Assembly: GCF_000283155.1 (NCBI RefSeq)
Contig: NW_004454216.1
Span: forward strand, 672,626-736,625
DNA: 64,000 nt
Reading direction: 5' to 3'
DNA from: Ceratotherium simum simum
Taxonomy: Eukaryota; Chordata; Mammalia; Perissodactyla; Rhinocerotidae
The translations under genes and the position numbers were made by a program. Positions 1 through 10,739 of the stretch are shown piece after piece; position 1 is the first letter of the stretch; each line of letters opens with the position of its first letter. The notes under the pieces were generated by a model that was not told the DNA's origin, made no database searches, and was given only the letters and a program-made list of their open reading frames with translations.

Positions 1-449
1 ACCTGAAATCAACAATCCAAAGAGGCTTATGCACCCCTATGTTCATTGCAGCATTATTCACCATAGCCAAGAAGTGGAAGCAACCTAAGTGGCCCTCGAC
101 TGACAACTGGATCAAGAAAATGTGGTATATATATATACAATGGAATACTACTCAGCCATAAAAAAAGACAAAATCGTCCCATTTGCAGCAACATGGATAA
201 GCCTGGAGGGTATTATGTTAAGTGAAGTAAGCCAGAAGAAGAAAGACAAACACTGTATGATCTCACTCATATGTGGAATATAAACCAACACATGGACAGA
301 GAAAACTCTATTGTGGTTACCAGGGGCAAGGGGGCTGGGGAGTGGGCACAAGGGGTGAAGGGAGTCATATATATGGTGATGGACAAACAAAAATGTACAA
401 CCCAAAATTTCACAATGTTGAAAACTATTAAAACATCAATAAAAAAAAA
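1..449 (+). mobile_element. LINE-1 3' end (ORF2 C-terminus and 3' UTR)
   Basis: This is the 3' end of an L1 that enters from outside the window. Reading forward, the first 200 bases match the end of L1 ORF2, with the usual WKQPK-type and [13 protein letters not shown] stretches broken by substitutions. A short 3' UTR and an AATAAA-rich tail near 438-449 follow. It belongs to the same young-looking subfamily as the element at 38,281-39,473; by eye the two are roughly 90 percent identical over the shared part. It is not a functional gene here. It lies antisense to EAF2, inside EAF2 intron 1. Confidence 0.85.
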
Positions 450-2476
450 TGTCCTCAACTTTCTAAGTTTAACTATCCTTCAAGGTTCTGCTCATCAATG
501 TAAGTATTCCTCTAAATATTCCTCAATCTTCTTCATCACTCACTTCTAATCATTATGTCTTCTTTCATAACATCTTTCAGAGCCGTCTCCTTCGATTCTT
601 GCTGAGGACAAACTGGTTTTCAATCAACAAAAGGCTAAACTATCAAAGTACTACAGCTTGCCCTTCTGCTTTTCTCTGTGCTTTTGCTCTCTTAGAATTT
701 GAATCCTATTTCAATGTCCTCTCTTTCATGAAGGAGGGAAGCCCTTCCCTACTCTCCAAAATCTCAGGGTGCAGCCCTTTCCCTACTCTCCAAAAATCTC
801 AATTTCTTATCCACTTCTGTAGCATTTACCACACCACTCATCAAAACCTAATATAAATTACCTGATATTATTTACCTCTTTGTGGACATGTCCTATTAGA
901 CTGTAATTTTTTAAAGCACAATGCCTCATACTTTAATTCCTACAGAATTGTGGCTCCTAGCACAATATCTTTAATATAATGGGTACATAAAAGATCTCTG
1001 TAATTGACTCTAGTTCATATTGTTTACCCTTTTCTGAACCACCTTTAACCTTATTTTAAGTATAAACTTATTTAAGCTAACTTATGCGTAAAAGGCTTGT
1101 TTTCTACTTGTTTCCTGAGAATCAGATTCAACTCTACTTCAAGACTCTCATTTCTTTAGGGTAGATATTGCCATATTCCTTTTGTACTTTTCATAGTATA
1201 CTTCTGTTCTCATAGAGTGCACCCATCACTTATTAGTTGACAGTAAAGAATTCTCTATGATAAATATGTAAAACATTAGAAATAACATCCTAGAGTAAAA
1301 CCACGGCCCTCTGACTTCCCATATTTTTCTGACGGTGACACAAAGGACAACATTGAGAGGTGTGACTGTCATTTAACTACAGCTAAATAATGTGTTAGAG
1401 GAGAGGCCAGACAGGTAACTCAAGGCAGTGAAGCTGACCAGCATGAACCATAGTGACCTAGAGAATGATTAAGCCCAATGTCAAAGAGAACAACCACAAC
1501 CCGGCTCCAGCCAATCGCTGCCAAGAGGAATATGGGCTCAGTATTGCCAAGTTATCTTCTGATTTTTTGAAGAGAAACTGGTAATCCATATTTTTGTATA
1601 AAAGATCTTGATTTTTAGGTATTTACAACTAATTCATGTTAAAACTACAACAACTGTGTGGGTCAAATAAAGCATCACGAAAGTCAAACTCAGCCAATAG
1701 GCTGTTAATCTATAACCTCGGTTTTGGTGTTTAAAAGTTGATTCTTTTTCTTTGTATCAATCACTTTTGATCTCCACAACAACTCTTTGAATTGAATATT
1801 GTCACTTATATTTTACAAATGGGGAACTCCTCTAAAGTAATGAAGCCAAGAAAAGATGAAGTCAGGAACTCAAGCCACATACTCTATCCACTCATTTTAC
1901 ATAGCTTCTTTGCCTTATATCCACAGTTCTCAACTTTTGTTTATGTTGTGGGGAGTGTTAGAAGATGAGGAATAGTCATAAGTCCCTGTGGGAATCTGAT
2001 GAAAATTATAGACCAGCCATAGATCCTCTCCACAGAAAAATGCATATAATAGCATACATATCAAATACTGTATAATTTCAAGGGATTCACAAGCCCCTGA
2101 AGCCTATTGATGCCTATAGTATACGAGATAACTATAAGAGACAGAAATGTACTCAAAATATCTGTAGCTTTACTTAATGATAAGTACAAATTTATAATCA
2201 ATAAGTCTGTCAAAAACTATTCTGATCCTAATTACATTTCTAATTATTCTCTTGTTAGAATTAATAAATTCCACTGTTTATTACTCATTTTATTAAAGTG
2301 TTTTCTTTTATTTAGCTTCAAACAAGTTTTTTTTAAGTATATAATGTTTGAGTTTCAAGGGATTGAGTATAGCTCTATAATTATAACATTTGTTGAATAA
2401 TCTCATGTTCATGCTTTCTATGCTTCCAAATGTCAAATGTATTCTTTTCTAAGTTGCTATGATTCCAGACTAAATA
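450..2476. other. Intronic sequence without a recognised gene
   Basis: This part of EAF2 intron 1 holds only short open frames with no recognisable protein similarity. It is AT-rich, with a local micro-duplication near 741-801 but no repeat family I can name with confidence. Confidence 0.5.
741..801. repeat. Two-copy local tandem duplication
   Basis: A unit of about 26-28 bases beginning GCCCTTCCCTACTCTCC (741-766) recurs at 774-801 with two single-base insertions. Both copies end in an AAATCTCA-type block. Replication slippage is the simplest origin. Confidence 0.7.
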
Positions 2477-3462
2477 CAGTAGTCTCCCCTTATTTGCAGC
2501 AGATATGCTCCAAGACCCCCCGTGGATGTGTGAAACCGCAGATAGTACCGAACCTTATATATACTATGTTTTTTTCCTATACATACACACCTATGATAAA
2601 GTTTAATTTATAAATTAGGCACAGTAAGAGATTAACAATAACTAACAATAAAATAGAACAATTATAACAATAAACTGTAATAAAAGTTAATGTAGGAGGC
2701 CGGCCCCGTGGCTTAGCAGTTAAGTGCGCAAGCTCCGCTGCTGGCGGCCCAGGTTCGGATCCGGGCGTGCACCGACGCACCGCTTCCCCAGCCATGCTGA
2801 GGCCACGTCCCACATACAGCAACTAGAAGGATGTGCAACTATGACATACAACTATCTACTGGGGCTTTGGGGGAAAAAAAAAGGAGGAGGATTGGCAATA
2901 GATGTTAGCTCAGAGCCGGTCTTCCTCAGCAAAAAAGAGGAGGATTAGCATGGATGTCAGCTCAGGGCTGATCCTCCCCCCGCAAAAAAAAAAAAAAAAA
3001 AGTTAATGTAGATCTTAGCAACCTCAGCGTATAATTTTTTTCTTCCCTTAATTAAGTCAAGAACTTTCACCTTTCATTTAAAGGAATCACTTTACAGCTT
3101 CTCTTGGAGATATCCAAATTGCCAGCATCAGCACTCTTGTGTTTTGGGGCCATCATTAAGTAAAATAAGAGTTACTTAAACACTGCTATACTGCGACAGT
3201 CAATCCAATAACCAAGATGGCTACTAAGTGACTAACAGGCAGGTAGCATATACAGCATGGATATGCTGGACAAACAGATGATTCACATCCTAGGTAGGAT
3301 AGAGTAGGACAGGGTGAGATTTCATCATACTACTCAGAATGGCACACAATTTAAAACTTATGAATTATTTCTGGAATTTTCCATTTAATATTTTTGGACC
3401 ACAGTTGACCATCGGTAACAGAAACCGAGGAAGGCGAAATCTCTGATAAAGAGGGATTACTG
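2477..3462. mobile_element. Tigger-like (Tc1/mariner) nonautonomous DNA transposon
   Basis: The element starts CAGTAGTCTCCCCTTATTTG after a TA and ends in the diverged inverse, GATAAAGAGGGATTACTG, followed by TA (3463-3464). That gives terminal inverted repeats and the TA target duplication expected of this superfamily. Its interior resembles old mammalian Tigger-type elements and has no transposase frame. An ERE SINE (2,696-2,997) is inserted in it. The subfamily name is uncertain. Confidence 0.7.
2696..2997 (+). mobile_element. ERE SINE (tRNA-derived), nested in a Tigger-like element
   Basis: It begins with the ERE head GGCCGGCCCCGTGGCTTAGC, contains the Pol III box-B-like GGTTCGGATCC (2753-2763), the TTAGCTCAG/TCTTCCTCAGC tail modules, and a long A-tail. 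A target-site duplication AAAGTTAATGTAG flanks it (about 2683-2695 and 2998-3011). The near-perfect duplication and undiverged body suggest a lineage-specific insertion. Confidence 0.92.
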
Positions 3463-3464
3463 TA

Positions 3465-5071
3465 GTTTCTTTCTTTCGGTACTTCTTGGTTTGGAAACCT
3501 CACCACCAATTTTACCATTCATTTATTCTCTCTGGATTTCCTTCATCCTGCTATTTTCTTCAGGTTTACAGTACAATTACTTATATTACATAAAGAGTAG
3601 AAAAACATTTTCTACTTTGTACTTAATACTTTTTCTGTCAACGTTGATCACTTTTCTGACTATTTTGGCTGAAGCATCACATAATGTCAATATCTTCATA
3701 AAAGAATCCAAAATTACTATCATAAATTTACTTCCTGAGATTTGAATTAATTCAACTAACTCCAAAACCCACACCCTTTCCAATATACTGCACTGATCAG
3801 AGAACATTAACTGTGAATATAATTTTAATCCTATTTTTCATTTGTGTACTTTCTAATATTTGCTCACACCAAAGCTTAACAACCACCTTTTGGGGAGTGG
3901 CTCCACTTGACACCTCAGACAGCCTTCCTGTACTCACTGCCCATGAGTTCATCATTTCATGACAGCAAAAAGTGGTGTCATTTACAAACTTAAGAATTTC
4001 AACATTTATTCCTTTATCTGCATATAAATTGTAAAACTAGCACTAGCCCAAATCGAAAATTTATTCTAGTGGGTCCTGTTACTCAAACTCTTCTACCCAG
4101 TGAAACATTTGTTGCTAAGCATTTAGCTTATCATTTATAGAACATCCCATGTCTTCCCTACCACATGCCAGCTATCTTTTTGACAGGTTTTATCGCCAAG
4201 CCCTGATAAATGCTTTTTGGAAGTCTAAGTAAATTACATTCATTGGCACTCCTCATATACACATGAATATAACCCTTCAAGAATAATGGTAACTACTATT
4301 TATTCTCTACCATGCACCAAATACTGTGCTAGGTTGTTTCTGCTATGTTATTTAATCCTTAAAAACTTTGAAATGTTGATATTATTATTATTTTATATAT
4401 AAGAAAACTGAGGTTGAGAGCTTAGAGAATGTTTCCAAAGTTACACTACATATATAGGTGATGGAGACCAGAATTCACATCCAGGTTTTTTCAAGGCCTC
4501 AGCATATTGGACAGTCTTTACCTCTATACATAAAGATAGAATTTTACTTCCTTGCAGATTACATTGACTTCAGTGTTTGTTATAAATTAGGTCCATCTGC
4601 TCTGTATGAAAGTCAGATTTCCTATTCTATCGTTTCCATCCCTCACTCTGAGTCCTTAAGAGTGAGGATCATATGGGAAATGAACCTATCCTCAAGGATA
4701 ATGACTAGTATTATTTAAATAAAGTTAGAAATATTCTGCCTGCTTCAACAATAAGAATAAAACTAAGGGCTGAAAACCTTTCTAATGTCTTCCACAGGAC
4801 TAAGAGTGTATTCAAACCTCTGGGTCTATTGTGGTTGTTATTACTGCTGTTGTTTTGCTTATTTTTGTTTATTTTCATTCTTGTAGTTGGATCATCTGAT
4901 TCTCTGACTCTGAAGACACAATTCCAGCATTTTGAGAACTTTTATAAATGAAAGGTTCTGAAGCACCTGCCAAGTGTTTTTCAAAGGCTTTTTTTTATTC
5001 ACTTAATTTGGGGTTCATGCCCTTAAAAAGAGAATATATACCTGAGTTATATGAAAATATATTCTTGAGTA
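3465..5071. other. Intronic sequence, no gene; one probable ancient repeat
   Basis: EAF2 intron 1 continues with no recognisable coding exon on either strand. About 4,285-4,450 looks like a very old L2/MIR-class fragment: an 'AAACTGAGG...' motif follows a 'TTTAATCCT...' motif. The rest is unassigned AT-rich sequence. Confidence 0.45.
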
Positions 5072-5266
5072 AATTTTTTTTTTTTTGGTGGGGAAGATTG
5101 GCCCTGAGCTAACACCTGTGCCAATCTCCCTCTATTTTGTATGTGGGACGCTGCCACAGCATGGCTTGATGAGCAGTGTGTAGGTCCACGTCCGGGATCC
5201 AAACTGGCGAACCCTGGGTCGCCAAAGTGGGGTGCGCGAACTTAACCACTACGCAACTGGGTCGGC
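5072..5266 (-). mobile_element. ERE SINE, antisense
   Basis: It reads T-run, then GGCCCTGAGCTAAC, a GGGATCCAAACTGGCGAACC box-B complement, and finally GGGTCGGCC, which is the reverse complement of an ERE. It has the short single-module tail and more substitutions than its neighbours, suggesting an older copy. Confidence 0.88.
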
Positions 5267-6539
5267 CTCTGAGAAGTTTTTATAATCTTAAAGTTTGTAA
5301 TTTGAAAAATTAATACTAAAACTACTGCATACCTGAGAAAGAAGAGGAAAGGAGAGAGGAGATATTATTTGAGAGAAAGGCATGGAGAAACCAGATAAGA
5401 ACTATATCATACTTTTGGAAAATGGGACTGAAGGAGAGAAACTGCACAGCCAGCACTAGCTGTCTCACTGTGGGGCTCCTTGGATGAGAGTTAGATAAAG
5501 AAGAATAAACCAGAGACACTGTTGAAGATCTTCTGTTTGCAAATACCTCCCTCATTTATTCTACCAATTGGATATTAATTTTGCTTAATAAAACCCTTTT
5601 ATAAAATGTAAATATATCCTTGGAAAGTTCAACCTATTGGTTCTTCATACCTTTACTGTGAGTTACTATCATTAGATTATCTAAAACTTAAGTAAACTTT
5701 TGGAGAATGTGAGTTTTAATTGGGTGTTTTGATGGAAGCGTGGAACACTTCAGAATAAAAACCATAGAGATCTCTGGACAGTCTAAGGGCAGAATGACTG
5801 AGAAAGGTGGAATGATGAGACACAAAGGAATGGCAGGGCTGGGGAAAGGAAGTGAAAAACTACCTACTTCACAATTTTGCCACAGAAAAATAAGAGGTTA
5901 TGATTCAATGACCTCAGAGTTTCCTTTCCGCTCTATAATTCTATGAGGGCTATTATGCAAAGAAGGAATGTTTTACATGCCAAATCATAATATGCTACAT
6001 TTTCCTTCCTGGAATCTACACCATCCAACTATTAAAGCAAAAGAGCTCCCTTTTCCACCTCAACAAACAAAAAAGAATAATTTATCAAAACTAGTCCCAG
6101 AGGACAACCAAGAGAAAATCAAAAGAAATCATAGGGAGGTTAAGTATCTTTTTAATGAAGAAATTAAAGACACACCCTCCAACACTTTGATAATCAGTAT
6201 TTGATAAGTGACCGAATGAAATCAGGGGTCCAAAAGAGATACAGATCAGAATGGTTCAGAATCTCACCCCAGGAACACACTAAATAAGAACCTCATCAGC
6301 CAGAGACAGAAAAAGTGAAGAAGGGAGAGAATATTTCCCCACCAGCCCCAGGCATTCTCTGCCCCCTGCATAATAGTTGAGTTCTTTGCTCTCTTCCATT
6401 TGCCACATTATTTTCCTTTCCACCTCTGCATCATCCACCAGTCACGCCTGTCTCCACAGTCACCCATGCAGACCCTGCCCACAAAGTTTCCTTTTCTGCC
6501 TGTTGGTCTCACTTGAATCTCTCTGCCCAGGGTTTACCC
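5267..6539. other. Intronic sequence without a recognised gene
   Basis: The interval between the ERE and the CpG-rich zone shows no exon of EAF2 and no repeat family I can name. The open frames here are short and look random. Confidence 0.45.
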
Positions 6540-6724
6540 ACACCTGCTCGACTCCGGCTCCTTCCACTGACCTTCTAGGACCTCACGGAGGGCAGCGGAT
6601 CGCGCTGGCACCCCATTCTCCAGCAGAGGAAGGAGGTCTGTGGGAACACAGCTCAGAGAGGTCTGTGCCTTCACACCCCCATACCCAGAGCTCCCCCTCT
6701 TTCCCCGGGGTCATCCTCACTCAC

Positions 6725-6830
6725 AGCGCACAGTGTGGAAGGCGCAGCGCGGATACTTCTCGAAACTCTCGCCTAACTTGAGAACCCGCTCGCGACTGTC
6801 AATGCGCGGGCGTCCCCCTGTTCCATTCAT
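6725..6830 (-). CDS. EAF2: EAF2 coding exon 1 (N-terminus)
   Basis: EAF2 is the ELL-associated factor 2, a nuclear cofactor that binds ELL-family elongation factors and stimulates RNA polymerase II elongation. This exon encodes 35 residues plus the first base of codon 36. It carries the conserved EAF N-terminal motif RERVLKLGESFEK followed by CAFHTVR. It ends at a consensus donor (exon ...CGC T, then GTGAGTGAGG). The split codon T|.. fits the Tyr that follows in known EAF2 proteins. Two ATGs stand in tandem (6833-6831 and 6830-6828 on the minus strand). I chose the second because it gives the spacing to RERVLKLG that I recall for human and mouse EAF2. The remaining exons lie left of the window. 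EAF1 is the paralogue, but the head-to-head IQCB1 neighbour supports EAF2. Confidence 0.9.
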
Positions 6831-7089
6831 CATTATGCTCGGGCTCCGACTTGGCCTCCACTCGCGCCGCTCGCTACCATCTGCCACCTCAGCCTGAACC
6901 AGCTGCACTTGTTGCGGCCCGCCCAGCCACCACGGACTCCGCCCCCCGCCCGACGCGCGCGGCCCCACCGGGCGCTTCTCGCGTGCGATTGGTTGCCTGG
7001 CTAGTGGCGCCCCGCCCCTTGGCTCCGTGGATCCTGGTCCCGCCTCCAGGCCCATTCCCGCGTTGCGACGCACGCCGTCCCGGGAAGCC
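6831..7089. promoter_or_regulatory. Putative bidirectional EAF2/IQCB1 promoter and EAF2 5' UTR
   Basis: This stretch separates the EAF2 start codon from IQCB1 exon 1. It has no TATA box. Visible elements are an inverted CCAAT box (ATTGG, 6988-6992), a GC box CCCCGCCCC (7010-7018) and a second GC-rich motif CCCGCCTCC (7039-7047). Transcription start sites cannot be seen directly. Part of the interval must be EAF2 5' UTR. Head-to-head EAF2/IQCB1 is the arrangement I recall in human, so conservation of the shared promoter is likely. Confidence 0.65.
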
Positions 7090-7152
7090 GCGCAAGGGAG
7101 GTGGGTGGTGGGAGCGGAGTGTTTTGGTGGAGGAACGCTGAGCGAGCATGAG
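7090..7152 (+). other. IQCB1: IQCB1 noncoding exon 1 (5' end not fixed)
   Basis: A consensus donor ATGAG|GTAACC lies at 7152/7153 at the CpG-island edge, about 320 bases from the EAF2 start and on the opposite strand. That is where the first, untranslated exon of IQCB1 is expected. The 5' limit given is a guess. The exon ends with an upstream ATG (7148-7150) that has A at -3. Its reading depends on which downstream exon it joins; see the separate uORF entry. Confidence 0.55.
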
Positions 7153-7772
7153 GTAACCGTCCGAAGTTGGCGGCTGGGGAAGGAGAGGGCCCCGGGATAG
7201 CGGCAGGCCGGCACCCCAAGGTTTCTGGGCCAACTGACCCGGCACGTAGGGGCTCTTAACGGGAGAATCGGCGTGCTCCACGCCCTTTCTGTGGAGATCT
7301 GGTGTGGAAACTGAGGCCCGGGGAGGGGCGGAGTCTGGGCACAAGGCCTGGCGTCTTGCCCAAGGCCTGGTAGCGCCAGAGCTGGGTCTAGAATGCCGAG
7401 TAAAAGACCCCGCGGCCTCGGAGCCTCGGTCCTTGGACCTGACTGGAGGCGACGCCGTTACCTCAGCAATCGTTTTCTGACCTTCTGTCCCAGCGGAAGT
7501 TCCCGGTGGTGTCAGGACCGGGACAGGGGACCGGGAGGGAGAGGAAAAAATGATTCGGAGTTAGGAACTGCAGATGTTTAGGATCAGTTGCAAGTCGATT
7601 GCATCGGGTTGCTTCTTTTATTTATTTCCTTCACGGTGATCCGCGGCCGCGGTAACGGCGGTGATCCGTGGAGGCCGGGAAGACGAGGTTCCCAGAGGAT
7701 CGAGCTCGTGCTCTGGCAACAGGGTAATAGCATTAATAGTTGAAAACTAATTGTCTTTTTTCTCTGTCAAAG

Positions 7773-7860
7773 GTTCGTGAGTTCAATGGTAAAGAGGAGA
7801 GAAGTGCTGTATTAGAGGAGAAGCGCCCATGAGAAAGTTTACAAATCGTTGCCATATCAG
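7773..7860 (+). other. IQCB1: Candidate second noncoding exon of IQCB1
   Basis: A strong acceptor (a pyrimidine run, then TCTGTCAAAG) ends at 7772. A modest donor ATCAG|GTGGCG follows at 7860/7861, enclosing 88 bases. A second untranslated exon is expected if the gene has two noncoding plus 13 coding exons, as I recall for human IQCB1. Joined to exon 1, the upstream ATG at 7148 would open a 15-codon uORF ending TAT TAG. The assignment rests on splice-site appearance only. Confidence 0.35.
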
Positions 7861-8022
7861 GTGGCGGTCTTTCTGGGTAGTTATGTGATCAGACTCTACT
7901 CCTTCACTGACCTTCTGCCTTAGCCAGATTTGTCGGTTTATCGTTCCAGGCGGGTAGATGGATGTGTCTCCCGCAACCTCTCTGCTTGTCTTAATTGTGC
8001 TCTTTTAAGGGGTACTCTGTTT

Positions 8023-8255
8023 CATGTGGTAGTTAAGCGCTCAGCTTCTGGAGCCAGAATTTTTGGACTTGAACCTCAGCTTCATACTGTATAGTGTGAC
8101 CTGTGCAAACCAAAGTTAAGTATGCTCGTCGTTAATACTGGGGGAAAAATAATAGTACTTATACCTGAGAGTTGGTGAGAGGGTTAAATGAGTTAATACA
8201 TGAAAGCGTTTAAAACAGTTCATGGCATATAGTAAAAGCTCTCCAAATGGTTATT
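8023..8255 (+). mobile_element. MIR SINE
   Basis: The order of motifs matches MIR: TGGAGCCAGA, then GGACTTGAACCTCAGC, a conserved core, and a 3' part reading GAGAGGGTTAAATGAGTTAATACATG. It is heavily diverged, as expected for this ancient family. Confidence 0.75.
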
Positions 8256-8471
8256 ATTGAGGCTTAACTCTGCTCTCATGCAACATTTTAGGACGATCCG
8301 TGGTGGCTGCCTTCTCTTCTAAATCTTGAATTATTCTAGGAGGTAGGAATTGCTGTTTTGTTTACTTTACAGCTAAGAAAACTTGTTCAGGGATGCCCAG
8401 TCCACCAACTCTGTGGTTTGTATTCTTATTGTCTGTGTCATCTATTTGGCACTTAACGCTTTTTATATAAT

Positions 8472-8508
8472 TATTTTACATATATGTATATATGTGTGTG
8501 TGTATACT
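8472..8508. repeat. AT/GT-rich microsatellite-like tract
   Basis: An alternating run of ATAT/GTGT units (ATATATGTGTGTGTGTATAC-type) in the leader intron. It is imperfect and short. Confidence 0.6.
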
Positions 8509-8779
8509 TTTCTTTCCCAACCAGAACGTGAGCAGGGAATCTGTCCTATATAAAATCTTTGTGACGCTTGCATCTAACATAGTGCCTTACACACATGTGG
8601 TGATAATGACAATATTTCAGTGATGTTTCATTATGTTAGCCAGAGAGCAAGAACAGTGTTTCAAGTCGATTTTACCTTAAAAAGGCTTCCAATCAGAAAT
8701 CTGAGGTTTCCATTTTGTGAGAAGGAGAAAAGCAGAGGGTCAGGAAATTGAGTTTTGGAATGCTCAAAGTTTGTGCAAT

Positions 8780-8925
8780 TATTCATTCTTCCAACATGTA
8801 TTTATTAAGTACCTACCACAGGCCAGGCACTAGTCTAGCCTCTGGGAATGTAGTAGTGAACCAGAGAGATAAGAAGACAACCAAGGATGGTATGAATTCT
8901 GCCCTTGTGAAGCTTACTTTCTAAT
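8780..8925 (+). mobile_element. Ancient L2-class 3' fragment
   Basis: The text ATTTATTAAGTACCTACCAC followed by CCAGGCACTAG and a 'GGGAATGTAG...AAC' block is the common old L2-type pattern in mammalian introns. The exact family is uncertain. Confidence 0.45.
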
Positions 8926-9149
8926 ATGAATTTTCTCTAAACATATATTAAAATGAATTCTGTTGTACTAGCCCAGAAATAAACAAATAGATTAATGAAC
9001 TAAATAGATTCTAAAAATATGCCCAAGTGACATTTCAGATTGCTTCTATTATATCTCTTCATGAGAAATTACCTTAGGAATTTCTGACAGCTATGTGCAT
9101 TTGTTCTTTTTTCACCAATCTGTAACCTCATCTAACTTGAAAAAATTTA

Positions 9150-10020
9150 GATTTCTTACACCATTCACAAAAATAACTTACATGTGTATTGAAGATATAA
9201 ATAAAGATATAAGTAAATGAAGGTAAGTAAAACAAAACTATAAAAACACTAGAAAAAATTAGGAGAATATATATTAGCACTTAGGATAGAGAGAACCTTT
9301 CTAAGCATGACACCAAAGGCAGAAGCCATAGAGGTAAAGATTGTTATACTTGACTATAAAAAATTTGTAAAACTATGGTAAAGCCACTATAATCAAACTT
9401 AAAAAATTATATGACAGACAAGGAGAAAGTGTTTACAGCCAATATAAAGGATAAAGAGTTCATATCCCTGTATGAATAGATTAAAGCTTCTGTGAAAGAA
9501 TAAGACAAGCCGATAGAAAAATTAAGAGATATGAATAGAAAATATATGAAAGAAGAAATGGCCAGTGAACATGAAATGTGCCTAACCTACTAATAATCAA
9601 AGAAATACAAATTAAAACAAGATGATACCATTTTTCATCTAGTGGATTAGCAAAAATGTAGAAGAACATATTATGTATTAGTAAACTTATAGTAAAATGA
9701 GCACCCTCATACATTGTTGGTGGAAGTATAAATTAGAACACCCATTTTAGAGAAAAATTTGGTATCATCTAATCAAAATTTTAAAGATATATCCTGTGAC
9801 CAAGCCATCCAACTTCAAGGGAAATTCACTCTACCAGTACTAGCATGAGTGCCTAAACACATGTACATTGATATTCATTGCAGCATTGCTTGTGATAGTG
9901 TACACTCTGAATGACTTCCAGTAGACAGGATGTTTAAATACATTTTGATGCACTCTTCCAAAGGAAGCATAGCAGAATGCAGCCATTGGAAAGAATGAGA
10001 TAACCCTCTATGTAGTCTCT
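9150..10020 (+). mobile_element. Diverged ancient LINE-1 3' portion
   Basis: Recognisable late-ORF2 landmarks survive in order: AATCAAAGAAATACAAATTA, then CATACATTGTTGGTGGAAGT, then a TTCATTGCAGCATTGCTTG block. Many stops and indels show it is long dead. It predates the young L1 copies in the window. Confidence 0.6.
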
Positions 10021-10289
10021 TGGAAAGTTATATGCCTACTATGTGCCAAGAGTTGTGCTGGGCTTTCTTTAAAATATTTCCAGAAAACTTGTTTTTTAAT
10101 GATTTATATTTTACCTAATAAGGGATGATTTTTGGATGCATGTATTAGGCCAACTCGTCAATATAAAGGATGGGCTGTGGTGCCAGTTATGAAGAATAAC
10201 AGATAAAAAGTGAGTTAGAAGTAGGTCACTTGGGAATATGTTTTGTGTTTTTTACTGTTTTACATGGGAGGGAATATAATGAACATTGT

Positions 10290-10530
10290 AATGAAAACCA
10301 CAGACTTTGAAGTCAGACTGATCTGAATTTGAGTACTGACTCTACCACATGCAGTTGGAACCAGAACAAGTTTGTCAACTTCTTCGAGCTTTATTTTTCT
10401 TACCTGTAAAATGGAGATGATTATAGGCTCTACTTCATAGTCCTGTTAGGATTAAATAAGATAATGCATGTAGAAGCACTTAGCACAGTGCTTAGTTCAT
10501 AGTAAACACTTAATGTATGTTAGCTTTTAT
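10290..10530 (+). mobile_element. MIR SINE
   Basis: It shows the MIR order: GACTTTGAAGTCAGACTGAT, then TTTGAGTACTGACTCTACCA, then a TACCTGTAAAATGGAGATGA core, then GGATTAAATAAGATAATGCA, and a 3' CTTAGCACAGTGCTTAG block. It is nearly full length. Confidence 0.85.
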
Positions 10531-10739
10531 TAATTATAGGTAAAGATTATGCTTTTTTTAAATGATGACATTTTGAGCTTTGAATGCCTTAAATTAAAAC
10601 TTTTTATAAAGAAAAGTTTTAGAAACAAACTGAATCAGGATGTGGATTTTTTTTTTATTTTAATATAATTGATTTTATTCACTATGCTGTTTATAAGCAA
10701 GCTTTGGTTATCTTATAATTACATAACATTTCTGAGTTT

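Larger units (their letters stand above)
1..6724 (-). other. EAF2: EAF2 intron 1 (partial)
   Basis: The interval downstream of EAF2 exon 1 on the minus strand is intronic. The donor reads GTGAGT at 6724-6719 on the minus strand. I searched the minus-strand translations for the conserved second exon of EAF2 and saw nothing resembling it, so exon 2 lies beyond the left edge. Contents are an L1 3' end, a Tigger-like element with a nested ERE, a second ERE, and diverged or unrecognised sequence. Confidence 0.75.
6540..7700. promoter_or_regulatory. CpG-rich island covering the EAF2/IQCB1 start region
   Basis: GC content and CpG frequency rise sharply here against the AT-rich surroundings, with clusters such as GACGCGCGCGG near 6951-6963 and CCGCGGCCGCGG near 7640-7651. 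The densest part is about 6,780-7,560. It spans EAF2 exon 1, the intergenic spacer and IQCB1 exon 1, the typical arrangement of a constitutive CpG promoter. The limits are by eye. Confidence 0.75.

Noticed and set aside
6377..6781. A 134-codon plus-strand frame
   Set aside because: Low-complexity Ser/His/Pro composition, overlapping EAF2 exon 1 on the other strand, no known similarity.
6717..7214. A 165-codon minus-strand frame as one protein
   Set aside because: Only its last part is real EAF2 exon 1. The upstream extension is GC-rich promoter sequence lacking stops by composition, and the lower end reads past the splice donor.
6851..7581. Plus- and minus-strand frames in the CpG island as genes
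   Set aside because: High GC content makes long chance frames. They have no recognisable domain and lie in promoter or intron sequence.
6991..7855. X-box (RFX) sites expected at a cilium gene, GGTTGCC at 6991 and GTTGCCAT at 7848
   Set aside because: Only half-sites are visible; the second inverted half is missing in both.
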